From Larix sibirica (taxonomy: Eukaryota; Streptophyta; Pinopsida; Pinales; Pinaceae): a stretch of 15,833 nucleotides of DNA. Positions 7,010 through 15,833 of the stretch are shown here, piece by piece. Where the stretch lies: positions 68,154 to 83,986 of the forward strand of contig NWUY0300007810.1 of assembly GCA_004151065.3 (NCBI GenBank), given 5' to 3'. The translations under genes and the position numbers were made by a program. A model generated the notes under the pieces. It was not told the DNA's origin, searched no databases, and saw nothing but the letters and a program-made list of their open reading frames with translations. Every line of letters begins with the position of its first letter. The stretch's first letter is position 1.

Positions 7010-9113
7010 GGGCAATCACACTCCATATGCCTTGGGGCATATCAAACATTTATTCAAACTCACTTCTTGTACGAGTATAGCATGGATCATGCAGAGAGAG
7101 CCAACAAGCAACTTCTATCATCCCCTACCAAGGTATTCCATGGCCCGTGCCCACCTGATATCCAAATTTACCATGTTGCACACTCCATGTATATAGCCAA
7201 GTCTCAAGGGTTGAAGCATGTTAATGTCAAAATTAAATCTTGTCTGTGTAAATATGCAAACTATGCATTCTTGTGCGACAATAATTCAAAAACTAATGAA
7301 CAGATCTAGCTTATGTAGATACATACCAACAGATACACTGCAAGACCTGTGTTTGTGCACTTTAAGGGAGTTCAATGCTAGTTTTGAATAAATTTCTATT
7401 CTTTATGCAAATGTGTCACTGGATTGGTTACAAAGAAAAATGTAGCTCTTAAGACTACAACAGACACACACTCCATTCCTCTCGACCTCATGTTCACCAT
7501 AAAAATGTTAAAACATCACTGCCATCTATTTCCAAAATAATGCCATTCTTACCCACAAATAAGAAATCGGAGCTGAAAGCAACATGAGGCATAGGTATGT
7601 TCTAAGATACACAAGATGATAAGCTGCAAATCTGTACTAATTGCCAACAAAACAGCTCAGGCTTCGATACAAGGCATCCCTAAATGTAATGCCAAAGACT
7701 CTTAGAAGCATGACTGCTCCGAACTCTTGGATGTTATAGTAAGGATATGAAATAACAGCTTGTGACAAAATAATTTAAAACATGCTAAGCATTTGTGCAT
7801 AACGAGAAGTGACATTTGCAAACCCATGCGCTACCTCCGTCTTATGGAGCTTCTAACATTAGCATTATGAACGATTTAAATTTCTTAGAGGGAAAAGGCA
7901 GCTTGTAGAAACTTCTTTCATGTCAATGTTATGTATCGTTTCCTCCCCTTTCTACTCAGCAGTCTAAAAGGTCTTTCACGCCTTCCAAAAACAGCAACTG
8001 CCTGGCTACATCACTTGCTTTCTTATGTATATAAGGTTGTAGCTTGTTCATCAACCATGTTCACATTGGTCACAGCCATTTAACATGTCAAGCAGAGTCA
8101 TGTATGACAGGCACTGTCCATGCTTGAACTGATTAACAGAACATTTTGGAGAGAGACAACTCTAATCATAGATCTAGATATTCTAAACACCTAAATGCTA
8201 TTAATAGCAAAAGCAGGCCAAGATATATAGTTGAATATTCTGTGGCATGTTGTAAGATGTGCAAACAAGGGGAACATAAAACAAGCTATTGCGCCCAAGA
8301 GGTAGGTCAACACCATAGCTAAATTTCCATGTTTCTACATAACTTACATCATTGGTTATTAACATTGCGCACATCATTGGTTATTAACATTGTGCCATGA
8401 TGCAATCTGAATGCCAAAGCAGATTACCTAGTGCATATATGACCATTCTATAATAGGTATGGATTAACACCAACATCACAGAGAATATGCATTGCTTAAG
8501 CTTGCTGGAGATAGCTCAATTGCCAAAAATATAATCAGTAAGAAGATGCTGATAAACAGTGCATAAAATCTCTAGTTTTAGTACAAGAATGTATTCCCAA
8601 ATATTGATTAAAATAAAAGAAAAAAATGGCAGCAACAGAAATCATGACCCAGCAATATAGAAAATAACTGTGAATAATCTAAAACATTTTATTTCAACTT
8701 CCATACTCGACAAATAGGTAAAGAAGGCATTACTTCTTAAATCATCGCTATCTTCTAATTGAACATTAACTTGATTATGGAGCTGAATCCTGAATCAAAT
8801 TGGAAGAGGTGTCATTGCAAATGAAATAATACAAGGCATTGGCTGACCCTACTGCACTGTTCTGAATGCAGAATTAAGCACAGCAGAAGTCATTATACAG
8901 CTGACACATTTCATATTGTACACTCGAGGGCATCAAAATATAGTAGCTGCTTGGGCTCCCGGCATTGTGTTCATTCATGACATTAGAGATACATTATAGC
9001 CCTCCCTCACCTATTGATCGTCAAAAGAACTTGAAAAATTCTGCTTCATTTACAGCAGAGTCAAAATAGAGATATTTTAGATGGAACCCAAAAGCTACCG
9101 TGTATCCTACACC
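7010..9113. other. No gene seen; possible 3' flank of the F-box gene
   Basis: No long open frame with recognisable content on either strand. Base composition is more balanced than in the AT-rich spacers to the right. The nearer part may be 3' untranslated sequence of the F-box gene, which is transcribed leftwards into it: AATAAA on the minus strand lies at 8693-8688, about 420 nt past the stop codon, but I cannot tell whether it is used. Confidence 0.5.
8346..8395. repeat. 25-bp tandem duplication
   Basis: ACATCATTGGTTATTAACAT plus five bases is present twice in direct succession (8346-8370 and 8371-8395) with one mismatch near the unit end (GCGC versus GTGC). A recent slippage-type duplication with no evident function. 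Confidence 0.9.
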
Positions 9114-11423
9114 CTATTTAAAAAAATTTCCTCCTTTTTGTCCCATTACAGTACCAGTAAGACTAGCTGCAAGAACAGATTTGGTGTCTGGCCGCCATTT
9201 CAATTCCTTCAGAACCGAAAATAAGGTAGATAAGGAAGGACTAATCTCCGTGTCTCTAATATTGTTACAAGAGACAACTCGAAGCCTTTGAAGGTCCTTC
9301 CAAGTCAGAACAACAGCCTCCAAGCCCCCAGTAGTTAGCAAGGAACAGCCCTCGAGGGAGATGCATTTAACCCTCCTGATATTCAAAAAAAAATGAAGCA
9401 AAACCAATTAGCCTAAATCAATACCCTGTATGTCCTACCGAAAGCAATTTTCTTAAATTGACATCAAAGTAGTTATTAACATGACACAGGATGTGATACA
9501 ACAGTTTGGGGTTCTCTGAAAAATCTGGAAACTACAAATTGAACAAAAAACTTTGGCAAAAGAACAGGTGCTTCGTTTTGTTATTTTCCTGCCTTGGCAA
9601 ACCTTGTTATTTGATACAACAGCAATACATGCATACACATAAAGAAAAGCAACATTGGAAAACTTAGGACAAACTCACATGACCTACATAGCAAAATAAG
9701 GATAAGGAAATGGACTCAACCCAAAACCCTTTGGGGAGAAAGAACACGTATAATCTGTACCATTCAAGCCACGGGGGATGAGAAACACTTCCTTCTAAGA
9801 TATTCTAACTAATGTCGATTCCCTTATTCTAACATACAAGAACCTAAATGAAAAAGGAAATTTCACTGAGCTGATCAACACACAAAAAATTATCATAAAA
9901 ACCCCACACCCTTAATCAAATGCCCGACTAAATTCTGATAAAATTCGTTTTAAGTTTTTTAAAGACTCTAAGAGAATAGATCGTAGACCTAAGCTTCCAA
10001 AAGATGTTAAAGAGTAAACAAACACGTCCTGACATATATATATATATAGATAAAAAAACTGAAAAATAGCATGAAATGTGTTCCAAGCTCAAAGGGTTTC
10101 GGAAATTTGTGGCAAATGACATTTTTGTCAATTTCTCAAATATTCAAGAAATCATGTATTTGTCGGGCCATTGAGGAATTCTAACTTCTCTAACTGCATA
10201 GGTGATATTTACTTGCTAAACAAACCAAGCATCATAACAACTAAATCTAGCGTTCATAAACAAATTGTACCAAAATTGAGAAACAGAGACACAAAACTTA
10301 TGCAAGAGATGTAAGACTCTAAAACACAAACATACCTGCAATTTATAGCAAGCCTGAAGATGTCATCCTCCAGACCCCAGCAGTCCTGAAACTCAAGCTC
10401 TCTCACAGACCCACAAACCACAAACAATGCAGCCAAGCCCTGCTTATCCCTCAAATTACAGCGTTGGACTTGAAGTTTTTCAATAGCAGGGCAACACCCC
10501 AAGTGCTCCACCGGACCAGGGTTGGGGTCAATTCTCCCACAGCTCTGAAACCTGAGAGTTTTCAAGTTACTGCAGAAGGACAGTGCTGCAGTCCAACCCT
10601 GGTCAAGACCATGGTTAGAGAGGGTCAACTCTTCAAGCATCACACAGCACTGCCCAATTGCAGCAATCCCATCATAGCTTCCCTGACACCCACTTAACTC
10701 CAGTTTGACCAGCCTCTTACAGTTCCTTGCCAAGATGGTCAAGCCTATATCACTGATCCCACACTGATGAAAACTAAAACTCTCCCTAACCCCCACCAAG
10801 CGCAAGATCTGAAGATTTTTACAGGCGGAGATTGCTTTCAAGGACTCGTCACTGCATTGGTGCAGTTCAAGCTCTTGTAGCATTGTGCATTTCTCAGCAA
10901 CACAAGCCAGTCCCGCCTCATGGTCTCCTATAGGTTCAGTGCTCCTTGTGGGTCTCCTCGCATCTACCATGCATAGCTTCTGTAGGCCTGGGCATTCTTG
11001 GGCGAGGAGCTTCAGTCCCCGGTCGAGCGAGGAGGGGGCTAACTGCTGGTCATATGGAATGAAATGTTCTTCGGACTGAGCGCTGAGAGCGACTGTTAGG
11101 GACTCGTGGGTGAGAACAATGCAAGCGTTTTGCTGCGATGGAATGGAGGCTGGGACCAAATCGACGTGGGTAAGGTTGGGGAATCTAGAGGTCATGTGAC
11201 CGTCCTCTAAGAATGACCAGTCGTGTAGCTTTATGCTGTGGCGGAGCAGGCCCTGCAAGCGGAGCCATCTGCGGCAAACGAGCGATAAGGGACTTGGGTC
11301 TTGAGGCAATCTGGTGAAGATTCTTAATAAGATCCCATCGCTTAGTAAAAGTGTCAAATCATTCTCAGATTCTTCGCCGTTCTTCAAGTTCAACCCCTCT
11401 TCCCCCATTTCTATGAGCTGCAT
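9114..11423 (-). CDS. F-box/leucine-rich-repeat protein (SCF substrate receptor)
   Basis: The protein is 449 aa from two coding exons, 11423-10336 and 9375-9114, joined inside an Arg codon (AG/G) to read [16 protein letters not shown]. Residues 24-65 form an F-box ([30 protein letters not shown]), which in this family binds SKP1. Residues about 136-405 are RNI-type leucine-rich repeats ([46 protein letters not shown]). The end, [11 protein letters not shown]...[10 protein letters not shown], matches what I recall of plant F-box proteins of the At5g51370/At5g51380 group, so the length looks complete. F-box proteins of this kind recruit targets for ubiquitination by an SCF (SKP1-Cullin-F-box) E3 ligase; the target is unknown. 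I chose the ATG at 11423 because it is the first in-frame ATG. The ATG at 11408 (GAAATGGG, good context) is an alternative giving 444 aa. Confidence 0.9.
9376..10335 (-). other. Intron of the F-box gene (960 nt)
   Basis: Donor CAG/GTATGT at 10335 and acceptor after a T-rich tract, TTTGAATATCAG/G, ending at 9376. Splicing keeps the frame and removes an unrelated in-frame tail ([10 protein letters not shown]...). The intron is AT-rich, carries a TATATATATATATA run near 10035-10048, and shows no gene of its own. Confidence 0.9.
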
Positions 11424-11428
11424 TATGC

Positions 11429-11439
11429 TTACATTACAT
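11429..11439 (-). promoter_or_regulatory. Overlapping start-stop uORFs (ATGTAATGTAA)
   Basis: On the minus strand, ATG TAA (11439-11434) is followed by a second ATG TAA (11434-11429) sharing one A. The second stop ends 5 nt before the main ATG at 11423. Minimal AUG-stop uORFs of this exact kind (AUGUAA) stall ribosomes in the Arabidopsis NIP5;1 leader in response to boron. Whether this leader behaves so is inference, and it depends on transcription starting upstream of 11439. Confidence 0.55.
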
Positions 11440-11490
11440 TCTTCCTCAGTCCTCACTGTTATGATTATGTTTGCTCTCGCTGTCTTTGTG

Positions 11491-11498
11491 GATATATA
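11491..11498 (-). promoter_or_regulatory. Candidate TATA box of the F-box gene
   Basis: TATATATC on the minus strand, about 70 nt upstream of the main ATG. It would place the transcription start near 11460-11468 and give a short leader of about 40 nt that includes the start-stop uORFs. Unverified. Confidence 0.4.
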
Positions 11499-11659
11499 CC
11501 GATACAAATACAAGTACTACATCTTCACAACTGTCCTCCAATCCCCTCAATGCCAATCATGGACGCCGACCTCCCCTTCAATTATTATCAATAAGACAAG
11601 GTAAGTATACCAACAAAAACCCATGAAATCGTATCTGCACGGGTAGGTGTGGTTTAGTT

Positions 11660-11690
11660 CAAGCATGCCCAACTTGGTTGGGCATGCTTG
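11660..11690. repeat. Perfect palindrome upstream of the F-box gene
   Basis: Arms CAAGCATGCCCAAC (11660-11673) and GTTGGGCATGCTTG (11677-11690) around a 3-nt centre TTG, about 240 bp upstream of the main ATG. Half of the arm recurs as GGGCATGCTTGGG at 11787-11799. It could be a cruciform, a dimeric protein site, or the closing hairpin of a small element. Confidence 0.9.
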
Positions 11691-11765
11691 TATATGGGAC
11701 TTTACGTGTGTGAAACGTTAATAAAATTGGTTTAATCATGTGCTTAATATGTTAGCATCTCCAAT

Positions 11766-11785
11766 TTGGATTGGATTGGATTGGA
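11766..11785. repeat. (TTGGA)4 microsatellite
   Basis: Four perfect TTGGA units directly before the GGGCATGCTTGGG half-palindrome. Confidence 0.9.
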
Positions 11786-11798
11786 TGGGCATGCTTGG

Positions 11799-11900
11799 GT
11801 TTTTACAAATAGTCGGCTTGATTTGGGAATTTAATGACGAGGGAATCAAGTTTTTACAAATAGTCGGCTTGATTTAGGAGTTTAATCCCGAGGGTTTCAA
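11799..11900. repeat. 51-bp tandem duplication
   Basis: Two adjacent units (11799-11849 and 11850-11900) sharing GTTTTTACAAATAGTCGGCT and TGATTT-GGA-TTTAAT. They differ mainly in the second half (GACGAGGGAATCAA versus CCCGAGGGTTTCAA). Confidence 0.9.
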
Positions 11901-11929
11901 GAAAATATGTGGGAGATATTTAACCTGGT

Positions 11930-12485
11930 TTATGATCATTTGAACTAATTAATTATCGAGATTTGAATCCATCTTTGCTTATAAATAATAAATCAGTGTA
12001 AATTTAATTTAATTTTTATATATGAATTCAAATCTCCATAAAATATATATCTCTATATTTACTAAATAAAATAAAAATGCAAACATAATTAAGTTGGGAA
12101 CATTGAGTAATGAAGTGAAATGCTTTTTAAGGATAAGCTAGTTATATGTAGCAAACCATTCTTTTTGTTTTGTTTTCCCTTCCATTCTCAATTGGATGAA
12201 AATATTTGAATTTCAAGTTTTGATTGTTAAGATTGTAATATAAGGTTGTTTTAATGAAAACAGGGGTTAGGAAATCAATGTAGTGTTAAATTGCAAATCT
12301 TTAGTTAACTTTTTGTACTTCAAATTTGATCTCTCTTAATGCTTGATAGATATGAGGTTAAGATGGATTTACATTGGTTTTATTGGTTTAAACACATATT
12401 TTAATATTTATAAATAATGATAATAATGTTTATAATGCCCTAAGATTATTAAGGTCTATTGGACAAATATAATCTTAAGGTCTTT
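11930..12485. other. AT-rich spacer, nothing recognised
   Basis: Low-complexity, stop-rich sequence on both strands. No gene, RNA or element boundary can be supported. Confidence 0.6.
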
Positions 12486-12489
12486 AGCA

Positions 12490-12640
12490 TCAAGGGTTAT
12501 CTCAAGTGGTCATGAGACAAATGTGATATATCTCCCCTCGATGGCGGGGAGGTCACAACTTCCACTGTTTTGATCCCCTCATGGTTAGGATTCGTAACTA
12601 GGGGTGATGATTTACCCAGTTTGTTGGAAAAAATAATCTT
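12490..12640 (+). repeat. Possible tRNA-derived SINE head
   Basis: TATCTCAAGTGG at 12498 is close to a Pol III A box (TRGCNNARNNGG), and GGTCACAACT at 12551 resembles a decayed B box (GGTTCAAACT). They start 53 bp apart, near tRNA spacing. The GC-rich CCCCTCGATGGCGGGGAGG between them stands out from the AT-rich surroundings. No poly-A tail or target duplication was found. Confidence 0.3.
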
Positions 12641-12707
12641 AAGGTCTATAGGACAAATAAAGAGAAAAATACTCTATATGCAGTAATGAAGTAGATAAAT
12701 TATTTAA

Positions 12708-13203
12708 TGTCATATATTATTAAGAGTGTGTCTACTTAAAGTAAATGGTGTTCACCTTAAATCCATTTTGTATCACAAATTCACTAATCCTGAGGTGTTC
12801 TTGGGTTAGTCCAATGACCAGTTTCACTATGGAGGTTCCTAATACTGGTGTAGATTTTAACAAAATTATACACAATATGTTTCTTAAGCTCGCAATATTG
12901 AAATAATAGCTTTGATTAGTCAAATTAGAATTTATAAAATCTTTGTTAAATTTGATAAAGTTATGTCTTATGTTATTAAGGGTGTGTCAAGCTAAATGAA
13001 ATGATGTTCATCCTCAATCTCTTTTGTATCACAAATTTGACAAATTCACTCATCCCAAGGTGTTTTTGGGTTAGTGCGATGACTAATTTCACTATGGAGG
13101 TCCCAAGCATTGGTGTGGATTTTAGCAATACATATTTTTTTTAAGCGCACAATATAGGAATATTAGCTTTGATTAATTAAATTAGGATTTATAAAATCTT
13201 TGT
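12708..13203. repeat. Direct duplication of a ~240-bp block
   Basis: Units 12708-12946 and 12963-13203 share, in order, TATTAAG-GTGTGTC, TTTTGTATCACAAAT, GGTGTT-TTGGGTTAGT, TTTCACTATGGAGGT, TAGCTTTGATTA and ATTTATAAAATCTTTGT. Identity is roughly 75-80% by eye, so the event is old. No coding potential is shared. Confidence 0.8.
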
Positions 13204-13723
13204 AGTATTCCAGTTGCTTCTTAGTAATGATTTCATTATCGTTGCAGGGCTTACCTTTTTGTATCGATGTAAAAAATTAATATCGTTAATATTACTAATT
13301 TATATTATTTTATGTTCTTATAGTTAAGCTAAGTCTCAAAATCTTTAGCCTGACCTCTTATATGCATATAGTGGCAGCTAGTCTTACTATAAGTAACAAC
13401 AATGAGCCAGTTTCTCAATTTCAGAAATATATATATGTAATATAAGGAAGTACATTTATTGTCAATCATGGAATGGGGTAAGGGTATTACTTTCATTTTT
13501 TTAAAGCTAGCTAGGATTATATTACACTAAAAGAAAATGCATAGAGAGTTGAGTTGTTGGTTTATCACTTCGGAAACTAGGCCAACAACAAAACAATAAA
13601 TTGTCATTCTTAAAATACATATACCATCTTGTCATTTCTACATGATAGCTAGTGAAAATAGTATATAAACTAGAGTAGAAAGGGATCAAAAATAAAAATT
13701 CCATAGAGATATAACTAAACATA
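13204..13723. other. AT-rich spacer, nothing recognised
   Basis: No gene or element can be supported. The short open frame on the minus strand (13734-13522) shows no domain and looks accidental. Confidence 0.5.
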
Positions 13724-14690
13724 CTAGTCATCATTAGATATGGGGATTAGAGGAGCCTCTTGACCCAAGGAAAGTTGACAAGTCTTCTCAATAAATTTGA
13801 TTCCACAAGCAACCCTGACAATAATATTAATCTTGGCATCAAATTTCTTTATCTGAGTTGGAACCTTGTCCACCTGTAGCAGAACTTTATTTCAAGCCTC
13901 ATTGCGCTCCAAGACTACCTTACCCATCAAAGTCTTCATTTTCCAATATAATGCAATTGTTTTGAAGTATTTGGAATCCCTTGCCTAAGTGGTTTTCATG
14001 TACAGGATCCATAGTTTTAGATCTGCTTGAATTTCCTCATGCTGCAAAAAGCCCCTTTCCATTTGGACCTTGTCCTTGGCTTGAGAAATTTCATGTTGAA
14101 TGTGGTTTAGAGTATGCCCCCAATAAGTTGTTGTAGAGCTCATGGCCTCTTTCTTAACCTTGTAGAAAGTATTTAATCCATTCGCATTATGCCCTTGCCG
14201 ACCTCTACTTTTTCCAACCATTTGAGAGAGAATGGATGTGGAGAAATTCCGCAAGGAATTGGAGGTCCCAAAGAACGGGGAGAACCATGGGAGAAATAGA
14301 AGAAGCCTACGATGAAGGCTCCCGATAAAATTTGAAATATAAAGTAGAGGCCACCTTAGATTCGACTTTTTCCTCCACCAAAAAAAGAGATCACGTTGAG
14401 TCGAAGGATCCAACTCCAACTGGATTGCAAGAAGGTCATCGAGAGCAAAGGGAATAAACAAAGACAAACCTTGCACCGTAGTGATTTGCAACTAGGGCTG
14501 ATAGAAAAACTCTGACCACTTCTTAGCACGTCACTTCCATGAGCTATATCCTTGGGCGACAAGACCATCATGCTTTGGTCTAGAACCATCTCACCCTTAA
14601 TCTTCATTCATTGTGCCATGTTCATGGGAATGATGTTGTTGGGCAGGCTCGTACCATGACAACCTTAAGGGAGGCCACACCTCGTCAAAC
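13724..14690 (-). pseudogene. Decayed coding region of unknown family
   Basis: The minus strand from 14488 reads a protein-like frame to a TAG at 13724-13726 (about 250 codons) broken by two in-frame stops: TAG at 13985-13987 and a TGA after LERNEA, where Trp would fit. Segments include GLSLFIPFALDDLLAIQLEL, FFWWRKKSNLRWPLLYISNF, a charged probable coiled-coil stretch (HTLNHIQHEISQAKDKVQME), KYFKTIALYWKMKTLMGK, DAKINIIVRVACGIKFIEKT and SLGQEAPLIPISNDD. Further upstream, after frameshifts, come MVLSPKDIAHGSDVLRSGQSF and THRFDEVWPPLRLSWYEPAQ (to about 14690). The family is not recognised; a domesticated or transposon-linked ORF is possible. Not functional as it stands. Confidence 0.5.
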
Positions 14691-14869
14691 CTATGAGTGC
14701 CCACATTAATGGCAACATGTGAGATGTCTCACCCTCCCTTGCCACTTAACTCTTATCTATTGCCAGGTGGGCACGACTCGAAGTGTCTCGTGTTGGACAT
14801 CGACCATTGCTTGGTTGTTACTTCCTCCCCTAGCACCGCACCCCATCCAAGGAGGTATTGCTTTCAATT

Positions 14870-15418
14870 TAAAAATTATAGGTTATGCAACATTTTTTTG
14901 GATCTACTCAATTTTATTTCAAGGATATAAAATATTGAAGTTAACGCTTAATAAATTTTGAGTTGAAATGAATCTATACCAACATAAATTCATCTTAAAT
15001 TTCAATCTATTAAACATTGAGAGTGGTAAAAAAGAAATCAAAATTCAAATTATGAGATACTTAAAAATTAATTTACATCTACCCATATTTATGTTTTTGT
15101 TTGCTAATTAAAAAAATAGTTTTTATATCATGGTTTTTTTTCACTTTAATTTATAAATATTAATGTCTAGTTTATTGCCCTATAAAAGATGTACATCACT
15201 TTTATCCATATTATATTTTGAATTTTATTTAAATTTTTTTATGTATATTATCTTTAAAGATAATATATACATATAAAAACTAACCTACATTTTAATTTTG
15301 ATTATAAGTGTGTCACATTTATTGCACTATAAATTATATATTGCTTCTCTCGATGTAAATATTATATATTGATTTATGAATTTTAATAAATAAATTATTT
15401 ATGCATATATTAAAAGAT
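14870..15418. other. Very AT-rich spacer
   Basis: No gene seen. It contains an imperfect palindrome (15240-15273) and many A/T runs. Confidence 0.6.
15240..15273. repeat. AT-rich imperfect palindrome
   Basis: TATGTATATTATCTTT (15240-15255) faces AAAGATAATATATACATA (15256-15273), with no loop and a 2-nt bulge. Such AT palindromes are common in plant spacers. Confidence 0.75.
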
Positions 15419-15438
15419 TATATATATATATATATATA
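15419..15438. repeat. (TA)10 microsatellite
   Basis: Ten perfect TA units, followed within 3 bp by the tRNA-like head at 15442. Confidence 0.95.
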
Positions 15439-15441
15439 ATA

Positions 15442-15545
15442 GGGTTTGCCTAATTAGTTGAGCCATTTGTCCAAAGCATCTTGTTGATAGGGAGACCATA
15501 GGTCATAGTGTCAAATCTAGTTGAGTTCCTTGAGGTTACCAACCA
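15442..15545 (+). repeat. Possible SINE head, decayed
   Basis: GGGTTTGCCTAATTAGTTGAG has a weak A-box shape, and GTGTCAAATCTAGT near 15510 is a weak B box. The spacing (about 62 bp) is longer than in a tRNA, so this is either decayed or a chance match. Confidence 0.25.
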
Positions 15546-15725
15546 TTATTGTAATTGTTGGTTTGGATATCTATATATTTCAAGGAAATCTCACAATATT
15601 CAACCCTCTTTATTGAGATATATAAATGGAGGGTGGCTAAACGACTAGCCATAATAGTGGCTAGTAACTTTGATGCATTGGAAAGTGACCTATGTCCTCC
15701 CCATCAACAACATGCCTTAAGAAGA

Positions 15726-15775
15726 TGGCTCAATTGATTGAGCTAACCCTTGAGGATATATATATATATATATAT
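15726..15775 (+). repeat. A-box-like sequence ending in (AT)10
   Basis: TGGCTCAATTGA (15726-15737) fits the Pol III A-box consensus well. The expected B-box place is taken by (AT)10 at 15756-15775, so the element is either truncated there or this is an internal motif of a longer repeat. Confidence 0.3.
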
Positions 15776-15833
15776 GGGTCTAGCTTAGGTGGTTAATATG
15801 ATAGATTGTTATCCTCCCCACCTAGGTTCAAAT
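15776..15833 (+). repeat. tRNA-like SINE head, cut by the window end
   Basis: GGGTC then A box TAGCTTAGGTGG (15781-15792) and B box GGTTCAAAT (15825-15833), starting 44 bp apart as in a tRNA. It starts directly after the (AT)10 tract. It is more likely a SINE head than a functional tRNA gene: the arms that can be seen do not give a convincing cloverleaf, and the 3' half is outside the window. Confidence 0.5.

Noticed and set aside
6939-7309. Two overlapping plus-strand frames
   Set aside because: No recognisable domain, and they overlap a repeated sequence; treated as chance.
8346-8395. CRISPR-like or regulatory repeat
   Set aside because: Only two adjacent units without spacers in a plant-like genome; a simple tandem duplication.
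9376-9407. Residues before [10 protein letters not shown] in the second F-box exon frame
   Set aside because: They translate the intron's T-rich acceptor tract; splicing at TCAG/G restores the family sequence.
10254-10335. C-terminal tail [10 protein letters not shown]... after the first F-box exon
   Set aside because: It lies past a canonical CAG/GTATGT donor and does not resemble the family end.
11424-11513. N-terminal extension of the F-box frame (30 codons)
   Set aside because: It has no ATG (it begins with TTG), reads through the candidate TATA box, and has no family-like content; treated as promoter and leader.
14697-14961. Two overlapping plus-strand frames
   Set aside because: They lie opposite the upstream end of the decayed minus-strand coding region and have no recognisable content.
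15776-15833. Functional tRNA gene
   Set aside because: The A and B boxes are good, but the visible stems do not make a convincing cloverleaf and the 3' half is missing; a SINE head is the simpler reading.

Overview
The window looks like nuclear DNA of a seed plant. It has one intron-containing gene with canonical GT/AG splice sites, and around it decayed LINE, LTR and SINE-like repeats, old gene relics and AT-rich spacers. The relic density and the LINE type (zf-RVT followed by an RNase H-like domain) would suit a large, repeat-rich genome such as a gymnosperm's, but that is a guess from style; nothing here fixes the species.

Layout. Positions 1-949 and 2670-3773 are two copies of one long direct repeat. 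Each has internal subrepeats of about 140 bp, a TATAAAAG box, a short antisense open frame and a CCATGGTATTG minisatellite. Between them (951-2640) lies the 3' part of a dead LINE. Four single N bases (950, 2811, 3757, 6658) all touch repeats, so copy numbers there are not safe. Positions 3781-4290 resemble the R/U5 part of an old Copia-type LTR. Positions 4869-6395 (minus strand) hold two relics of clathrin heavy chain, one of which seems to keep an intron. Positions 6659-7008 carry a direct repeat pair of about 48 bp; 7010-9113 has no gene I can support.

The only intact gene is on the minus strand, 11423 to 9114: an F-box/leucine-rich-repeat protein (449 aa, two coding exons, 960-nt intron), predicted to be a substrate receptor of an SCF ubiquitin ligase. 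Its probable 5' leader contains two overlapping start-stop uORFs (ATGTAATGTAA) ending 5 nt before the main ATG, the most interesting regulatory signal here. Further upstream are a perfect 14-bp-arm palindrome, a (TTGGA)4 tract and a 51-bp tandem duplication.

From 11930 to the end there is AT-rich spacer with a tRNA-like (SINE-type) element, a duplicated block of about 240 bp, a decayed coding region of unknown family (minus strand, 13724-14690), and a cluster of A-box/B-box tRNA-like heads next to two (AT)10 tracts. The last of these is cut by the window edge.

No operon-like cooperation is visible: there is one live gene and otherwise fossils and repeats. I saw no CRISPR array, rRNA or intact tRNA gene.
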